From: Myceligenerans salitolerans | Lineage (GTDB): Bacteria; Actinomycetota; Actinomycetes; Actinomycetales; Cellulomonadaceae | Assembly (NCBI RefSeq): GCF_017349295.1 | Contig: NZ_JAFMPK010000027.1 | Coordinates: forward strand, 1 to 64,000 | Length of the DNA: 64,000 bases | Direction of reading: 5' to 3' | Shown here: positions 44,376-53,051 of the stretch, one piece after another | Layout: each line of letters begins with the position of its first letter | How positions within the stretch are numbered: position 1 is the first letter of the stretch | Program-made: the position numbers and the translations under genes | Notes under the pieces: model-generated | The model's input: the letters and a program-made list of their open reading frames with translations, nothing else | Told to the model about the DNA's origin: nothing | The model's database searches: none

Positions 44376-47300
44376 TCGACCACCTTGCGCCCTTCGGGCT
44401 GCAACGGGCAGGAGCGACGCACCGAGCACATCTCACAGAGCTTGTTGCGCTGGGCCGCGAAGCTGTCCGAGGCCATCGTGTCCGCCGCCGTCTCCACGAC
44501 GTCCCGCGCCCAGGACTCGCCGTCGGGCCCGGGAGCGAGCGCCGGCTGGTCCCGGACGGTCGCACCCGCGGACGGCGTGCCGACGTAGACCAGGCTCGCG
44601 CCCTTGCTGACCGTGCCCTCGGGAAGGTCCAACGCGTTCTGCTCCACCGCGAGCTGGTAGGCGCCGAGCTGAGGATTCTCGGCGGCCTCGGCCTTCGACT
44701 GCGCCGACTTGCCGGTCTTCAGGTCCGCGACCCGGACCGCGCCGTCACCGGCGTCCTCGACCCGGTCGACCTGGCCACGCAGCCGCGCCCGCCCCACGCG
44801 CACGTCGAAGTCCGCCTCCACCAGCAGCGGCTCGCCGGAGCCTGCCAGGTAGGCCGCGAGCCGCTCGACCATCTGCTCGGCCCGCCCGCGCAGCTGCCGC
44901 GAGGGCCAGCCTTCCGGCAGGGCGAGTTCCGGCCACCGCCGGTCCAGCTCGGCCTTCAGCTCGTGCAGGGAACCCCGCGGCATGTCCTGGGCGATGGAGT
45001 GCAGCAGCGTACCGAGGCTCTGGTGGGTGGCGTCGGGCGCCGTTCCCCCGGCCGCCTCGAACACCCAGCGCAGGGCACACGTGGTAACCGTCTCCACCTT
45101 CGACGGCGAGACCGTCACGGTCTGACGCGGACCCCACAGCGGTGCGTCGCTCGACGGTCCCGCCACGCCGTACCACGTCGTGGGATCCGCCTCGGCGACA
45201 CCCGCGGCCGCCAGGTCCGCCAGCAGCCGGGCGGCGGCCCGCGCGGACTCGCCGACTCCGGCGGACGCCGGATCGGCCGACGTGACGGCCCTGACCAGCT
45301 CGGCCCGTGCGGCGGCCACGACGCCGCGCAGATCGAGCGGCGGGCCGACCACGGCGCGGCGCGGGTCAGGACCTCCACCGTCGTCGTCCCGCGGCGAGAT
45401 CAGGTCGCAGAAGACGCTCGGAGCGTCCTCGGCGTCCTCGACGGCGGTCACCAGCAGCCGGCGACGAGCGCGTGAGACCGCCACCGCGAAGGCGCGCAGT
45501 TCGTCGGCGAGCACCTGCCGGCGGGCTTCGGCGCCGTGCACCCGCGCGTCGTCGGCACGCCCCGCGTAGAGCTCGACCAGCGCCTGGGAGCCGAGCAGCG
45601 AGTCACGAAGGCGCAGGTCGGGCCAGACGCCGTCCTGCACCCCGGCCACCACGACGACGTCCCACTCGCGGCCCGCCGCGCCCGCCGGGGTCAGCGCCTC
45701 GACCGCGCCCGCGCCCGAGCCGGACGCCGCGAGCGAGTCGGCCGGCAGGTCCTGCGACTCCAGGTAGTCCACGAATGCCGACACCGGCGCCCCCGGCATC
45801 CGGTCCACGAACGTCTCCGCCGCGCGGAACAGCGCGAGCACCGCGTCGAGATCCCGGTCGGCACGCAGGGCGCCCGGACCACCACCCAGCGCGTACCTGC
45901 GCCAGCGCTCGGCGAGGCCCGTGGCCTCCCAGACCGCCCACAGCACGGTCTGGGCCGTGGCACCCGGCTCGGCGGCCGCCGCACGGCCCGCCGCGAGCAC
46001 GGACGCCACCCGGACGGGTGCCTGCCGCACCGGCTCGGGGAGCAGCCCGGCCCGGGCCGGGTCCCCGAGCACCTCCACGAGCAACGCGTCGGAGGTGCGC
46101 CCCCCGCCCTCGGCCAGTTCCTCCGACCGCAGCGCTCGCCGTAGCCGGCGCAGCGCCACGGCGTCGAGTCCGCCGATCGGGGAGGTGAGCAGAAGGGCGG
46201 CCGTCCCCGGGTCCAGGGCGCCGGTCTCCGCGCCGTCGATCTCGGCGGCGATGAGAGCCTCCAGGCTGCCGCGCGGCGCCCCGGCGGCGACCCGGGCGGC
46301 CGCGAGCAGCGGGGCCACCGCGGGCTCGTCCCGAAGCGGCAGGTCCGAGCCGAGCAGGGCCACCGGGACCGAGGCCGAGGCCAGTTCCCTGCGCAGGGCC
46401 GCCAGCCGGGTCCCGCTCCTCGCGATCACCGCCATGTGCTCCCAGGGTGTGCCGTGCAAGAGGTGTTCCGCCCGCAGCTCGCGTGCGATCCAGGCGGCCT
46501 CCTGCGCGGCGCCCGGCAGCACCGCCACGCGTACCGCCTCGGCCGCGCCGGCCTCGGAGGTGCCGCCCTCCGCGCCGTCCCCGGCGGGGCCGCGACCGTC
46601 CGGCTCACCGCCGTCGCGCCCGGCTCCGGGGCGAGCCGCCGCGCGACGGTGGAGTGCGCTCGCCAGAACGGGGATCCGTCCGGTCACGGCGCGCGTCACC
46701 CCACGCAGCTCGGCCCCCTGCCGCCACGCCGTGCCGAGGACCACCGTCACGGCATCGAACGCCCCCACGGGGCCCGGACTCGCGGCCGCACGGCCCACCA
46801 GGCCCGGCGCGGCGCCCCGGAAGCCCTGGACGGCACTGTCGGGATCCCCCAGGAGCACCAGGCGAGCTCCGTCCTCGCGCAGCACGTGCAGGAACCGGGC
46901 GGTGGCCGCCGTCGCCTCCTGGTAGTCGTCCACGACCACCAGGTCCCACGTGAGACGTGGCAGCCCGGGAAGGTCCTGTTCCCAGGACCGCAGCGCGTGC
47001 GTCGCCTCGTCCACCACGACGGCGGGGTCGTAGCGCGCTCCCGTGTCGGGGGTACCCGACCGCAACGTCATGACGTCGAGGTACTCCTCGTACAGCCGGG
47101 CCGCCATGACCCATTCCGGACGGCCGTGCTCCCTGCCCAGACGGTGCAGTTCCACCGGCCCCAGACCGCGTTCGGCGGCACGCATCAGCAGGTCACGGAG
47201 TTCCTGGCGAAGTCCGCGCAGCGACAGGGAGTCCGCCGGCAGACCCGGCGGCAGCTCCAGGCCCGCGCCGCTGCCGTCGGCGTGCCCGGCCAGCAGCTCC

Positions 47301-47725
47301 GCCAGGATCAGGTCCTGCTCCGGCCCGGACACCAGGGTGGGCGGCGGTGCGTCGAGGGCCAGCTCACGGGTGCGCAGGATCGAGAAGGCCGCGGACGCGG
47401 CCGTACGCACCATCGGCGCCCCGACGGTCCGGCCCGCCCGGGTCGCGACGTCGTCCCGCATCCGGGCGGCCGAGCGCCGTGACGCCGCCAGGACCAGCAC
47501 ACGCTCCGGCGGCGCGCCCGCTCGCAACGCCTGGACGGCCACCTGTGCCGCCACCGTCGTCTTGCCCGTGCCCGGCGCGCCGGCGACAAGGGTGACCGGC
47601 CGGGACAGAGCAACCTCCACCGCCTCCGCCTGGGTGTCGTCCAAAGGGCGCACAGCGGTGTCGCGCCGGTCCGGCCCGGGCGGCACGAGCCGGAGTCTCG
47701 GGAGTGCTGTCGTCACGCGGAGCAT
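44372..47725 (-). CDS. adnA: AdnA-type helicase-nuclease subunit
   Basis: 1117-aa partner of AdnB. Helicase motifs: VTLVAGAPGTGKTTVAAQVAVQAL (Walker A), VVVDDYQEATAATARFLHVL (Walker B) and LLGDPDSAVQGFRGAAPGL. The C-terminal nuclease core is VRVADLKTGKSAQSKAEAAENPQLGAYQLAVEQN. A likely iron-sulfur staple is formed by CALRW... and CEMCSVRRSCPLQ. Start taken as ATG 47725 (MLRVTTALPRL); GTG 47716 is possible. Together with AdnB it unwinds and trims broken ends in place of RecBCD. The pair matches Rv3202c-Rv3201c. Confidence 0.9.
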   Translation of the reverse strand: MLRVTTALPRLRLVPPGPDRRDTAVRPLDDTQAEAVEVALSRPVTLVAGAPGTGKTTVAAQVAVQALRAGAPPERVLVLAASRRSAARMRDDVATRAGRTVGAPMVRTAASAAFSILRTRELALDAPPPTLVSGPEQDLILAELLAGHADGSGAGLELPPGLPADSLSLRGLRQELRDLLMRAAERGLGPVELHRLGREHGRPEWVMAARLYEEYLDVMTLRSGTPDTGARYDPAVVVDEATHALRSWEQDLPGLPRLTWDLVVVDDYQEATAATARFLHVLREDGARLVLLGDPDSAVQGFRGAAPGLVGRAAASPGPVGAFDAVTVVLGTAWRQGAELRGVTRAVTGRIPVLASALHRRAAARPGAGRDGGEPDGRGPAGDGAEGGTSEAGAAEAVRVAVLPGAAQEAAWIARELRAEHLLHGTPWEHMAVIARSGTRLAALRRELASASVPVALLGSDLPLRDEPAVAPLLAAARVAAGAPRGSLEALIAAEIDGAETGALDPGTAALLLTSPIGGLDAVALRRLRRALRSEELAEGGGRTSDALLVEVLGDPARAGLLPEPVRQAPVRVASVLAAGRAAAAEPGATAQTVLWAVWEATGLAERWRRYALGGGPGALRADRDLDAVLALFRAAETFVDRMPGAPVSAFVDYLESQDLPADSLAASGSGAGAVEALTPAGAAGREWDVVVVAGVQDGVWPDLRLRDSLLGSQALVELYAGRADDARVHGAEARRQVLADELRAFAVAVSRARRRLLVTAVEDAEDAPSVFCDLISPRDDDGGGPDPRRAVVGPPLDLRGVVAAARAELVRAVTSADPASAGVGESARAAARLLADLAAAGVAEADPTTWYGVAGPSSDAPLWGPRQTVTVSPSKVETVTTCALRWVFEAAGGTAPDATHQSLGTLLHSIAQDMPRGSLHELKAELDRRWPELALPEGWPSRQLRGRAEQMVERLAAYLAGSGEPLLVEADFDVRVGRARLRGQVDRVEDAGDGAVRVADLKTGKSAQSKAEAAENPQLGAYQLAVEQNALDLPEGTVSKGASLVYVGTPSAGATVRDQPALAPGPDGESWARDVVETAADTMASDSFAAQRNKLCEMCSVRRSCPLQPEGRKVVE

Positions 47726-47824
47726 CCCATCACGAGACACTGACACCGTCCCTCCACCACAGTCCGCACGGCGTGTACGCACCGCCCGGCGCGGGTGGCC
47801 GTCGGAGCAGCGGCCCAGGAGCCG

Positions 47825-48712
47825 TCAGCGCCTGCCGGGCGCCGGCCACGGCTCCGGCCGGCAACCCTGGGTCGACAGCGTCTGCTGAAGCATCACGGTG
47901 CCCCGCTTCCCCCGGCCGGCGCACTCGTCGTGCGGATGGCCGAGCACGTGGCCCACCTCGTGGTTCACCAGGTACTGGCGGTAGCGCGCGTCGCTCTCCC
48001 AGGCGTCGGAGCCGTGGACCCAGCGCCGGAAGTTCAGGACGGCGGTCCCGATGACCCCGCAGGAGAGCGTCCCGCCGGTGTCGAGCGGATGGCACAGCTC
48101 GTCGGTGGTCCGCGGGCTGGCCAGCACGACGCGGAAGTCGTGGTCGTCGGTGTCCGTCCGCGCGAACGTCACGCCGTCCACCGACGACCAGCCACGGCGG
48201 TCGTTCAGCGTCGTCATGACGGCGTCCGCGAAGACACCGTGGTCGACGGGAAGTCCTCGCTCGACGGCCACCCGCACCCGCAGCACCTCGCCGTCCCCGG
48301 GCGCGCCCTCCCGCCCCGGCACGGTGCGCAGCTTTCCGGACGCCCGCCCCGGCACCTCGGCGTCCTCCAGCAGCCCCGAGCCGGGGTCCGGCACGGGGCT
48401 CGGAGCGGGGGCCCGGCGTGCCGCCCGCCTCGGAGCCGGGCCCTCCGGCTCCCGTGCGGTCTCCGACGACATCTCCGGCGACCGCAGGCCGGACGAGGGT
48501 GGCCGCGCGGCATCGATCAGGCTCCCGTCCTCGTGGCGGACCTCGGCGCCCTGCCCCGCCACACGGTCGAGCATCGCCCGCACGGCGTCCCGCGACTCCG
48601 CGGGGCGCTGGTACGCCGTCGCAGCGGCACCCGCGCCCACACCCACCACGAGCACGAGCAGCAGTGCCAGGGCGGATCGGCCGGAGCGGGGAGCCTTCTG
48701 CACGAAGAACAT
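47825..48712 (-). CDS. DUF3152 secreted metalloprotease-like protein
   Basis: 295-aa exported protein: basic start, one hydrophobic segment (ALALLLVLVVGVGAGAAATAY), a disordered Pro/Ala/Glu region, then DUF3152 from about residue 125 (KLRTVPGREG...VRVRVAVERGLPVDHGVFADAV). The zincin-like motif is YLVNHEVGHVLGHPHDEC, with two further Cys. Probable cell-surface peptidase of unknown target. Rv3207c-type neighbour in mycobacteria. Confidence 0.82.
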   Translation of the reverse strand: MFFVQKAPRSGRSALALLLVLVVGVGAGAAATAYQRPAESRDAVRAMLDRVAGQGAEVRHEDGSLIDAARPPSSGLRSPEMSSETAREPEGPAPRRAARRAPAPSPVPDPGSGLLEDAEVPGRASGKLRTVPGREGAPGDGEVLRVRVAVERGLPVDHGVFADAVMTTLNDRRGWSSVDGVTFARTDTDDHDFRVVLASPRTTDELCHPLDTGGTLSCGVIGTAVLNFRRWVHGSDAWESDARYRQYLVNHEVGHVLGHPHDECAGRGKRGTVMLQQTLSTQGCRPEPWPAPGRR

Positions 48713-48887
48713 CGTGCCACGAGGTCACGGACCGGTCACGCGGGTGTACCACGGGTTCGCGCCGAGATGTTCCCGCATCGGCCCTCGGCGAAACCGCGCG
48801 ATCCGCGGAGCTCGCCGTGGTTAGGATCGCGACGAGCCGGGATCCTCCGGCGCCCCGCCGCCCGTCCGGGCACGTGAAGGAGTGAAC

Positions 48888-49109
48888 GTGGAAGTCACCA
48901 TCGGTGTGCAGCACCTGCCGCGCGAGGTCGTCGTCGAGACCGAGGAGGCGGCCGACGCGATCGCCGCCGCGGTGCGGAAGGCACTGCCCGACGGCGTCCT
49001 GGAACTCACCGACACCCGCGGCCGCCGCGTCGTCGTTCCCGCTCAGCACATCGGCTACGTCGAGATCGGTACCGAGGAACCGCGCAAGGTGGGCTTCGGC
49101 TCCCTCTGA
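48888..49109 (+). CDS. DUF3107 small protein
   Basis: 73-aa conserved actinobacterial protein (Rv3208A/TB9.4 type): VEVTIGVQHLPREVVVETEEAADAIAAAVRKAL and VPAQHIGYVEIG. The GTG at 48888 has AAGGAG 5 nt upstream and is preferred over the GTG at 48882, which lies inside that site. Function unknown. Divergent from the DUF3152 gene. Confidence 0.88.
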   Translation: MEVTIGVQHLPREVVVETEEAADAIAAAVRKALPDGVLELTDTRGRRVVVPAQHIGYVEIGTEEPRKVGFGSL

Positions 49110-49481
49110 CCGGCCCGGGGCCGCCGCAACGACCCGGAGACCTGGCTCGGCGTCCCGCCACGCCTCGGACGCACACAGCCGGTCCCGGGCCCGCAGAGGT
49201 CGCGGGAACCCCGGCGCGAGGCACAGCCCTCACGGGGCCGAGCCCGGCGGCCCCGGAGAACACCCGAAACCTCGACCGCGTACCATGAGCCACGTAATCG
49301 GTTGCCCGGTCGTCCTGTTCACGACTTCCGACTCCGCGCTCCGGCCGCCCGGCCGCCCCGCGGAACTCGCAGCCCGGAGCGCCACGACGGCGCCGGGCCA
49401 GCGACGAATCTTCACGATCGGCTGCCGCACGAACGGCGCGTGCCGATCGCCCGCAGGGGGCAGTTGCCGCGCCGACGAGAG

Positions 49482-51050
49482 ATGAAGGCGCCAGTGACCA
49501 CCACCGACAGCCAGGCCGCGAGTACGGCCGAGACCGTTTCCGATTCCCCCGACTACAGCACGCCCTCCGCGATCCAGGCCCAGAACGTGACGTTCGCGGA
49601 CTTCGGAGTCCGCGAGGAGATCGTCGACGCCCTCCGCGACTCGGGCATCACGCACCCCTTCCCGATCCAGGCGATGACGCTACCGGTCGCGATGAGCGGC
49701 CACGACATCATCGGCCAGGCGAAGACCGGGACCGGCAAGACCCTGGGCTTCGGTGTCCCGCTGCTGCACCGCATCGTCGCCCCCGGCGAGGAGGGCTACG
49801 ACCAGCTCGTCGCGCCGGGCAAGCCGCAGGCCGTGGTCGTCGTCCCGACCCGCGAGCTCGCGGTGCAGGTCGCGAACGACCTGGCCACCGCCTCGGCGAA
49901 GCGTTCCGTACGCATCGTGCAGGTGTACGGCGGCAGGGCGTACGAGCCGCAGATCGAGGCCCTGCGCAAGGGTGTCGACGTCGTCGTCGGCACGCCGGGC
50001 CGCATGATCGACCTGATGAACCAGGGACACCTGACCCTGCTGCGGGCCGGCACCGTGGTGCTGGACGAGGCCGACGAGATGCTCGACCTCGGCTTCCTGC
50101 CCGACGTCGAGAAGATCCTCTCCCGCACCCCCGCGCAGCGGCACACCATGCTGTTCAGCGCCACGATGCCGGGCGCCGTGGTGAGCATGGCCCGCCGGTA
50201 CATGAAGCAGCCCACGCACATCCGTGCCGCGGACCCGGACGAGGGTTTCACGGTCAAGAACATCGCGCAGGTCGTGTACCGCGCGCACGCGCTGGACAAG
50301 GTCGAGGTCCTGGCGCGCATCCTCCAGGCCGAGGGTCGGGGCCGGACCATCGTGTTCGCACGTACCAAGCGCACCGCCGCCAAGGTCGCCGACGACCTGC
50401 GCGAGCGCGGGTTCGCCGCCGGCGCCATCCACGGCGACCTCGGTCAGGGTGCTCGTGAGCAGGCGCTGCGCGCGTTCCGCAACGAGAAGATCGACGTCCT
50501 CGTCGCCACCGACGTCGCCGCCCGCGGCATCGACGTCGACGACGTCACCCACGTCGTGAACTACCAGTGTCCGGAGGACGAGCGCACGTACCTGCACCGC
50601 ACCGGCCGCACGGGCCGGGCGGGCAACAAGGGCACGGCCGTCACGTTCGTGGACTGGGACGACGTCCCGCGCTGGAAGCTCATCGACAAAGCCCTGGAGC
50701 TCGGCATCCCGGAGCCGGTCGAGACCTACTCGACGTCCCCGCACCTGTTCTCCGAGCTCGGCATCCCCGAGGGCACCAAGGGCCGCCTGCCTCAGAGCAA
50801 GCGCGTGCTCGAGGGCCTCGAGGGCGAGCGGCTCGAGGATCTCGGGGAGACCGGCAAGCGCGCCGGCTCGGCCGGCCGTAGCCGGAGCGGGAACCGCAGC
50901 CGGGGTGGTGCGGCGTCGGACGGCAGCCCGACACCGGACCGGGGCACGGGAGGAACGCCCGAGCGCGACGGCACCTCGAACCGCCGTCGTACCCGGAACC
51001 GGCGCCGTACCCGGGGCGGCCGCCCCGCCACCCCGCCGTCGGAGAACTGA
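49482..51050 (+). CDS. rhlE: DEAD-box RNA helicase (RhlE-like)
   Basis: 522-aa helicase. Q motif region FADFGVREEIVDALRDSGITHPFPIQAM, Walker A AKTGTGKT, PTRELA, motif II VLDEADEML, motif III FSATMP, and the C-terminal helicase domain with VLVATDVAARGIDVDDV and YLHRTGRTGRAG. A basic Arg/Gly/Ser tail (residues about 460-522) likely binds RNA. ATG 49482 is used here; GTG 49494 (VTTTDSQAAS) with AAGG 5 nt upstream is a close rival. Ribosome assembly or RNA decay role inferred from family. Confidence 0.9.
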   Translation: MKAPVTTTDSQAASTAETVSDSPDYSTPSAIQAQNVTFADFGVREEIVDALRDSGITHPFPIQAMTLPVAMSGHDIIGQAKTGTGKTLGFGVPLLHRIVAPGEEGYDQLVAPGKPQAVVVVPTRELAVQVANDLATASAKRSVRIVQVYGGRAYEPQIEALRKGVDVVVGTPGRMIDLMNQGHLTLLRAGTVVLDEADEMLDLGFLPDVEKILSRTPAQRHTMLFSATMPGAVVSMARRYMKQPTHIRAADPDEGFTVKNIAQVVYRAHALDKVEVLARILQAEGRGRTIVFARTKRTAAKVADDLRERGFAAGAIHGDLGQGAREQALRAFRNEKIDVLVATDVAARGIDVDDVTHVVNYQCPEDERTYLHRTGRTGRAGNKGTAVTFVDWDDVPRWKLIDKALELGIPEPVETYSTSPHLFSELGIPEGTKGRLPQSKRVLEGLEGERLEDLGETGKRAGSAGRSRSGNRSRGGAASDGSPTPDRGTGGTPERDGTSNRRRTRNRRRTRGGRPATPPSEN

Positions 51051-51117
51051 CGCACCGCCCGTACGCTCCGGCCCCGCGACCGGCCGCCTCCGCGAGGCCG
51101 GAGCGTACGATCCACCC

Positions 51118-51414
51118 GTGCGTGCATCGTTCAGCGCTCCGCTGTGGCAGTGGGAGGCCCGGTCGGAGGCCTGGTGGTTCGTCACCGTACCGGCCGACGT
51201 CTCCGACGACCTGGCCGACCTTCCCCTGCCGCCACGTGGCTTCGGATCCATCCGCGTCGAGGTCACCGTGGGGTCGACCACCTGGCGCACCTCGGTCTTT
51301 CCGTCGGACCGGGAGGGGGGCTACGTGCTGCCGATGAAGAAGGCGGTACGCACCAAGGAGCACCTCACGGCCCACGATCCGGTCTCCGTCACGCTGGAGA
51401 CGGTCGACCACTGA
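51118..51414 (+). CDS. DUF1905 small protein
   Basis: 98-aa DUF1905 protein (SFSAPLWQWEARSEAWWFVTVPADVSDDL...GSIRVEVTVGSTTWRTSVFPSDREGGYVLPMKKAVRTKEHL). Beta-rich, cytoplasmic, function unknown. GTG start 6 nt after TACGAT (51106-51111), leaderless. Convergent with the MarC gene, 6 bp apart. Confidence 0.85.
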   Translation: MRASFSAPLWQWEARSEAWWFVTVPADVSDDLADLPLPPRGFGSIRVEVTVGSTTWRTSVFPSDREGGYVLPMKKAVRTKEHLTAHDPVSVTLETVDH

Positions 51415-51420
51415 CGACGG

Positions 51421-52047
51421 TCAGTGCCCTGTCAGGATCTCGGGGTCGGTGACGAACTGGGTCACCGCCGTCGCGATCATCTGCACCGCGATCGCGGCCA
51501 GCAGCACACCCGCGATCCGGGTCACCAGCGTCACGCCGTCGTCCCGGAGGACGCGCTGGATGATGTTCGCGAACCGCATCGACAGCCACACGCAGACGTG
51601 CACCGCCACGACCCCGGCGCCGATCACGGCCCAGGACGCGAGCTCGGCGTGCTCCTCGACGAACACCATGGTGGCGACGATGGTGCCCGGCCCGGCGAGC
51701 AGCGGGGTACCCAGCGGCACCATCGCGACGTTGGTGTTGGCTGACGCCGACGGCTCCTCGGCCTTGCCCGTCAGCAGTTCCATCGCCACGAACAACAGCA
51801 GCAGACCGCCCGCCGCGCGCAGGGCCGGCAGGGAGATGCCCATGTAGGCCAGCACGTACTTGCCGAACACCGCGAAGATGACGACCACCAGGAACGACAC
51901 CAGGATCGCCTGCCGTGCGGCGCGGTTGCGCCGTTTGTGGTCCATGCTGCTGGTCAGGCCGAGGAACACGGGCACCGTGCCCGGCGGATCCATGATCACG
52001 AACAGCGTCACGAAGACGGTCGCGAAGAGCGCCAGGAGCTCGTTCAT
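51421..52047 (-). CDS. MarC-family membrane protein
   Basis: 208-aa membrane protein with about six segments: LLALFATVFVTLFVIMDPPGTVPVFLGLTS at the N-terminus, RQAILVSFLVVVIFAVFGKYVLAYMGISLPALRAAGGLLLLF in the middle and GTPLLAGPGTIVATMVFVEEH as the second half signature. MarC proteins were linked to antibiotic resistance by name, but their substrate is unknown. The ATG overlaps the stop codon of the PHP gene by 4 bp (52044-52047), so the two form an operon. Confidence 0.9.
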   Translation of the reverse strand: MNELLALFATVFVTLFVIMDPPGTVPVFLGLTSSMDHKRRNRAARQAILVSFLVVVIFAVFGKYVLAYMGISLPALRAAGGLLLLFVAMELLTGKAEEPSASANTNVAMVPLGTPLLAGPGTIVATMVFVEEHAELASWAVIGAGVVAVHVCVWLSMRFANIIQRVLRDDGVTLVTRIAGVLLAAIAVQMIATAVTQFVTDPEILTGH

Positions 52048-52913
52048 GCGTGGTTCCCCGCCTCCGGCCGGAGCACCTCGCGTGCCCCCTGCCGCTCGAT
52101 CTCGGCCAGCACCTGCGGTGTGGTCGTGTTCTCCCCGATCCGGTTCGCCTTCCCGCGCCCGTGGTAGTCGCTCGAACCGGTGACCAGCAGGCCCAGTGCG
52201 TCCGCGAGCACGACCAGCCGGTGCCTCGCCCGGGCGTCGTGGTCGCGGTGATGGACCTCGAGCCCGGCGAGGCCGGCGCCCGCGAGGTCGGCGATCGTCT
52301 CGTCCGGCACGATCCGCCCCCGACGGTCCGCTCCGGGGTGAGCGAACACGGGGACGCCGCCGGCGTCGCGGACGAGGCGGACGACCTCCACGGCGTCGGG
52401 CGCGTAGTGCGGTGCGTAGTACGGGCTTCCCGTGTGGAGCATCGTGGCGAACGCCTCGTCGCGGTCGACGACCGCTCCGGCGGCGACCAGGGCGTCGGCG
52501 AGGTGAGGGCGGCCGATCGTCGTGCCCGGTTCGGTCTGCGCCAGAACGTCCTCCCAGGTGATCGGATAGTCCTCGGCGAGCAGCCCGACCATCCGCTCCG
52601 CCCGGGTCGCCCGCGACTCGCGCGTCCTTCGCAGTTCGGCCAGCAGCCCGGGGTGTCCGGGATCGTGCAGGTAGGCGAGGACGTGGACACCCACGGGACG
52701 GGCGCCCACGAGCGCGTGCGCCGAGATCTCGATACCGCGGACGAGAGCTGGTCCTTCGCCGGCCGCGGCGGCGGCCGCCTCGTCCCAGCCGGCGGTCGTG
52801 TCGTGGTCGGTCAGCGCGACGGCCGTGAGCCCGGCGGCGGCAGCGACCTTCACCACCTGCGCCGGGCTGTCGGTGCCGTCCGACGCCGTGGAGTGGGTGT
52901 GGAGGTCGATCAC
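52044..52913 (-). CDS. PHP-domain phosphoesterase (TrpH/YciV-like)
   Basis: 289-aa metal-dependent phosphoesterase: IDLHTHSTASDGTDSPAQVV (first metal motif), VALTDHDTTAGWDEAAAAA, GIEISAH, HPGADRRGRI and LVTGSSDYHG. The family removes 3'-phosphates from nucleotides or degrades small RNAs. GTG start 6 nt after TAGACT (52920-52925), leaderless. First gene of a pair with marC. Confidence 0.88.
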   Translation of the reverse strand: MIDLHTHSTASDGTDSPAQVVKVAAAAGLTAVALTDHDTTAGWDEAAAAAAGEGPALVRGIEISAHALVGARPVGVHVLAYLHDPGHPGLLAELRRTRESRATRAERMVGLLAEDYPITWEDVLAQTEPGTTIGRPHLADALVAAGAVVDRDEAFATMLHTGSPYYAPHYAPDAVEVVRLVRDAGGVPVFAHPGADRRGRIVPDETIADLAGAGLAGLEVHHRDHDARARHRLVVLADALGLLVTGSSDYHGRGKANRIGENTTTPQVLAEIERQGAREVLRPEAGNHA

Positions 52914-53051
52914 GGACCGAGTCTAGAGTTTCCGCGCCCGGCACGGCTCCGCGCCGGGCGTGACGTCCGGCACGCGGCGGCCGGGTGCGGTCACACGGGC
53001 GGGGGCGAGGCCGGCTACCGGGTGCGTGCGTGCGAGTGCGAGACTGGTCGC

